NCBI GenBank assembly: GCA_045600525.1
Contig: JAZRYC010000134.1
Coordinates: forward strand, 1-7,603
Source of the DNA: F23-D06 sp045600525
GTDB taxonomy: Bacteria > Bacteroidota > Bacteroidia > Bacteroidales > WCHB1-69
DNA length: 7,603 nt
Direction of reading: 5' to 3'
Shown here: positions 6,737 to 7,603 of the stretch, one piece after another
How the letters are laid out: the number at the start of each line of letters is the position of its first letter
Numbering within the stretch: the stretch's first letter is position 1
The notes under the pieces: generated by a model
Databases searched by the model: none
Told to the model about the DNA's origin: nothing
The model's input: the letters and a program-made list of their open reading frames with translations, nothing else
Position numbers and translations under genes: made by a program

Positions 6737-6823
6737 GCCGAAGTGGCGGAATAGGTAGACGCGTTGGTCTCAAAAACCAATGAGGTAACACTCGTGCCGG
6801 TTCGATCCCGGCCTTCGGTACCA
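6737..6823 (+). tRNA. tRNA-Leu (anticodon CAA)
   Basis: This 87-nt tRNA inserts leucine at UUG codons. The acceptor stem is GCCGAAG (6737-6743) with CTTCGGT (6813-6819), leaving a G-U pair at position 1-72. The D arm pairs GCG (6746-6748) with CGC (6760-6762). The anticodon stem TTGGT/ACCAA encloses CTCAAAA, with the anticodon CAA at 6771-6773. A long variable arm (GAG 6782-6784 with CTC 6791-6793) marks a class II tRNA. The T arm is GCCGG (6796-6800), TTCGATC, CCGGC. The discriminator base is A6820, as expected for leucine, and CCA (6821-6823) is encoded. It has its own promoter and terminator, and lysS upstream is not functionally linked. Confidence 0.97.
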
Positions 6824-6824
6824 A

Positions 6825-6853
6825 GGAGAAAACTTCAGTTTTCTCCTTTTTTT
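6825..6853 (+). terminator. Strong intrinsic terminator after tRNA-Leu
   Basis: GGAGAAAAC (6825-6833) pairs perfectly with GTTTTCTCC (6838-6846) around the tetraloop TTCA, followed by seven T residues (6847-6853). It begins 1 nt after the encoded CCA, so the primary transcript is essentially the tRNA plus this hairpin. Confidence 0.93.
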
Positions 6854-6877
6854 GTGCCTGCAAATAGTGGGAGAAAT

Positions 6878-6908
6878 GGTTAGTTGTATCGTACTACAAA
6901 GACTGACC
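6878..6908. other. Intergenic bulged hairpin of unknown role
   Basis: GGTTAGT (6878-6884) pairs with ACTGACC (6902-6908) with one U-G pair. TGTA (6885-6888) then pairs with TACA (6895-6898), leaving a 3-nt bulge AAG and the loop TCGTAC. It lies beyond the tRNA terminator with no promoter just upstream and no adjacent T tract. It might be part of the neighbouring repeat element or a chance structure. Confidence 0.35.
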
Positions 6909-6924
6909 GCCGCCAGTTCTTGTT

Positions 6925-6978
6925 GGATGACGACTTCGTCATTCCGAACGAAGCACAGCGTGGTAAAGGAATCTTATC
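6925..6978. repeat. Candidate dispersed palindromic intergenic repeat
   Basis: A tight hairpin, ATGACGA (6927-6933) with TCGTCAT (6936-6942), leads into GTCATTCCGAACGAAG (6938-6953) and closes with GGAATCTTATC (6968-6978). ATTCC (6941-6945) and GGAAT (6968-6972) form a second, outer inverted repeat. This layout resembles the short GTCATTCCGAACGAAG...GGAATCT elements that I recall as scattered between genes in many bacteria. Only one copy is in this window, so its repetitive nature is inferred from that resemblance. The rest of 6854-7060 holds no gene that I can see. Confidence 0.5.
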
Positions 6979-7060
6979 AGGACAAAAAAAATAATTCCAA
7001 AATAATTTGATACGCCTGCCCTAACATCAAAAATATTACGTGCGAAGACTAATTTAAATT

Positions 7061-7071
7061 TGTATCTTTGC
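7061..7071 (+). promoter_or_regulatory. Bacteroidota-type promoter of serC
   Basis: TATCTTTG at 7063-7070 is a clean match to TAnnTTTG, within TGTATCTTTGC. No TTTG or TTG is found at the expected -33 distance. Transcription from about 7077 would give an AT-rich leader of roughly 50 nt before the ATG at 7126. That leader contains no visible riboswitch or attenuator. Confidence 0.72.
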
Positions 7072-7125
7072 ACCACTTTATAAAATAAACAATATTATTC
7101 ACAAAATAAACGTAATTATCTAATT

Positions 7126-7603
7126 ATGAAAGAAGTACACAATTTTAACGCAGGACCTTGCGTCCTCCCGAAAGAAGCTGTTGAATCTACAATCAACGCT
7201 ATCCGTAATTTTGACAACACAGGTGTCGGTTTGATGGAAATTTCTCACCGTACTCCAGGTTGGGAACGAGTTATGGCTGAAACACGTCAATTGTGGCGCG
7301 ACCTTTTGAACATCCCTGATGAATACGAAGTATTATTCCTCGGTGGTGGTGCCAGCACACAATTCTGCATGGTTCCCGCTAACTTGATGAAAACCAAAGC
7401 CGCTTATTTGAAGACCGGCGTTTGGGCTAAGAAAGCCGCTAAAGAAGCTGGTAACTTTGGTAAAGTTGAAATCGTTGCTTCTTCTGAAGACAAGACTTTC
7501 AACTACATTCCTAAGGGCTGGACAGTCCCTGCTGATGCTGACTATTTCCACATCACAACCAACAACACCATCTACGGTACTGAAATCCGCAAGGACTTCG
7601 CTG
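7126..7603 (+). CDS. serC: Phosphoserine aminotransferase, N-terminal part (3' truncated by window edge)
   Basis: SerC is a cytoplasmic PLP enzyme that converts 3-phosphohydroxypyruvate and glutamate to phosphoserine and 2-oxoglutarate, the second step of serine synthesis. It also acts in pyridoxal phosphate synthesis in some bacteria. The first 159 codons are present, of about 360 usual in the family. The start MKEVHNFNAGPCVLP carries the family's FNAGP motif. LMEISHRTPGWE follows, then the phosphate-binding GGGAST (73-78). TGVWAKKA has W100, the likely PLP-stacking residue, equivalent to W102 in E. coli. NNTIYGTEI has T148, equivalent to T153. The PLP lysine lies beyond the window. The ATG is preceded by AT-rich sequence without a Shine-Dalgarno sequence, and a clear -7 promoter box sits about 55 bp upstream, so this is the first gene of its transcript. 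serA often follows serC in this phylum, but that cannot be seen here. Confidence 0.96.
   Translation, partial: MKEVHNFNAGPCVLPKEAVESTINAIRNFDNTGVGLMEISHRTPGWERVMAETRQLWRDLLNIPDEYEVLFLGGGASTQFCMVPANLMKTKAAYLKTGVWAKKAAKEAGNFGKVEIVASSEDKTFNYIPKGWTVPADADYFHITTNNTIYGTEIRKDFA

Noticed and set aside
6666..6863. 65-residue minus-strand reading frame containing AGIEPARVLPHWFLRP
   Set aside because: It is the antisense of the tRNA-Leu gene and its terminator. This peptide type is a familiar false hypothetical protein produced by tRNA genes.
7071..7125. Riboswitch or attenuator in the serC leader
   Set aside because: The leader is only about 50 nt of AT-rich sequence with no strong stem or leader peptide.
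1..7603. CRISPR array, transposon, prophage, toxin-antitoxin or defence cassette
   Set aside because: No regularly spaced direct repeats, transposase or integrase motifs, or known defence domains were found on either strand.

Overview
The window looks like chromosomal DNA from a member of the phylum Bacteroidota, probably Bacteroidales-like and not assignable to genus from this sequence alone. Four signs point there. Four intergenic sites match the Bacteroidota -7 promoter motif TAnnTTTG. Start codons follow A-rich leaders with no Shine-Dalgarno sequence. A secreted protein ends in a type IX secretion (T9SS) sorting domain. The isoleucyl-tRNA synthetase has a eukaryote-like C-terminal half, and the lysyl-tRNA synthetase carries a C-terminal extension.

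Layout: all genes are on the + strand. (1) 2-1504: C-terminal half of isoleucyl-tRNA synthetase (ileS), cut by the left edge, followed by a plausible terminator. (2) 1576-3411: a ParE-type type IIA topoisomerase B subunit with unusual residues in the ATP lid and the TOPRIM motif. (3) 3524-4831: a Sec-exported T9SS cargo protein of unknown function, with its own promoter and a strong terminator. (4) 4923-6641: lysyl-tRNA synthetase (lysS), with a promoter almost touching the preceding terminator. (5) 6737-6823: tRNA-Leu(CAA) with encoded CCA, its own promoter and a strong terminator. (6) 6854-7060: a gene-free stretch with two structured elements, one resembling a dispersed palindromic intergenic repeat. 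(7) 7126-7603: the N-terminal part of phosphoserine aminotransferase (serC), cut by the right edge.

The genes do not form one pathway. Most are housekeeping genes for translation (ileS, lysS, tRNA-Leu), chromosome topology (parE) and serine biosynthesis (serC), mostly transcribed as separate units. The secreted protein is the only accessory-type gene. I found no phage, transposase, CRISPR array, toxin-antitoxin pair or defence cassette, and no convincing new multi-gene system. The observations most worth checking are the altered ParE motifs, a near-identical 25-nt promoter core shared by the secreted-protein gene and the tRNA gene, the uncharacterised T9SS cargo, and the structured intergenic element before serC.
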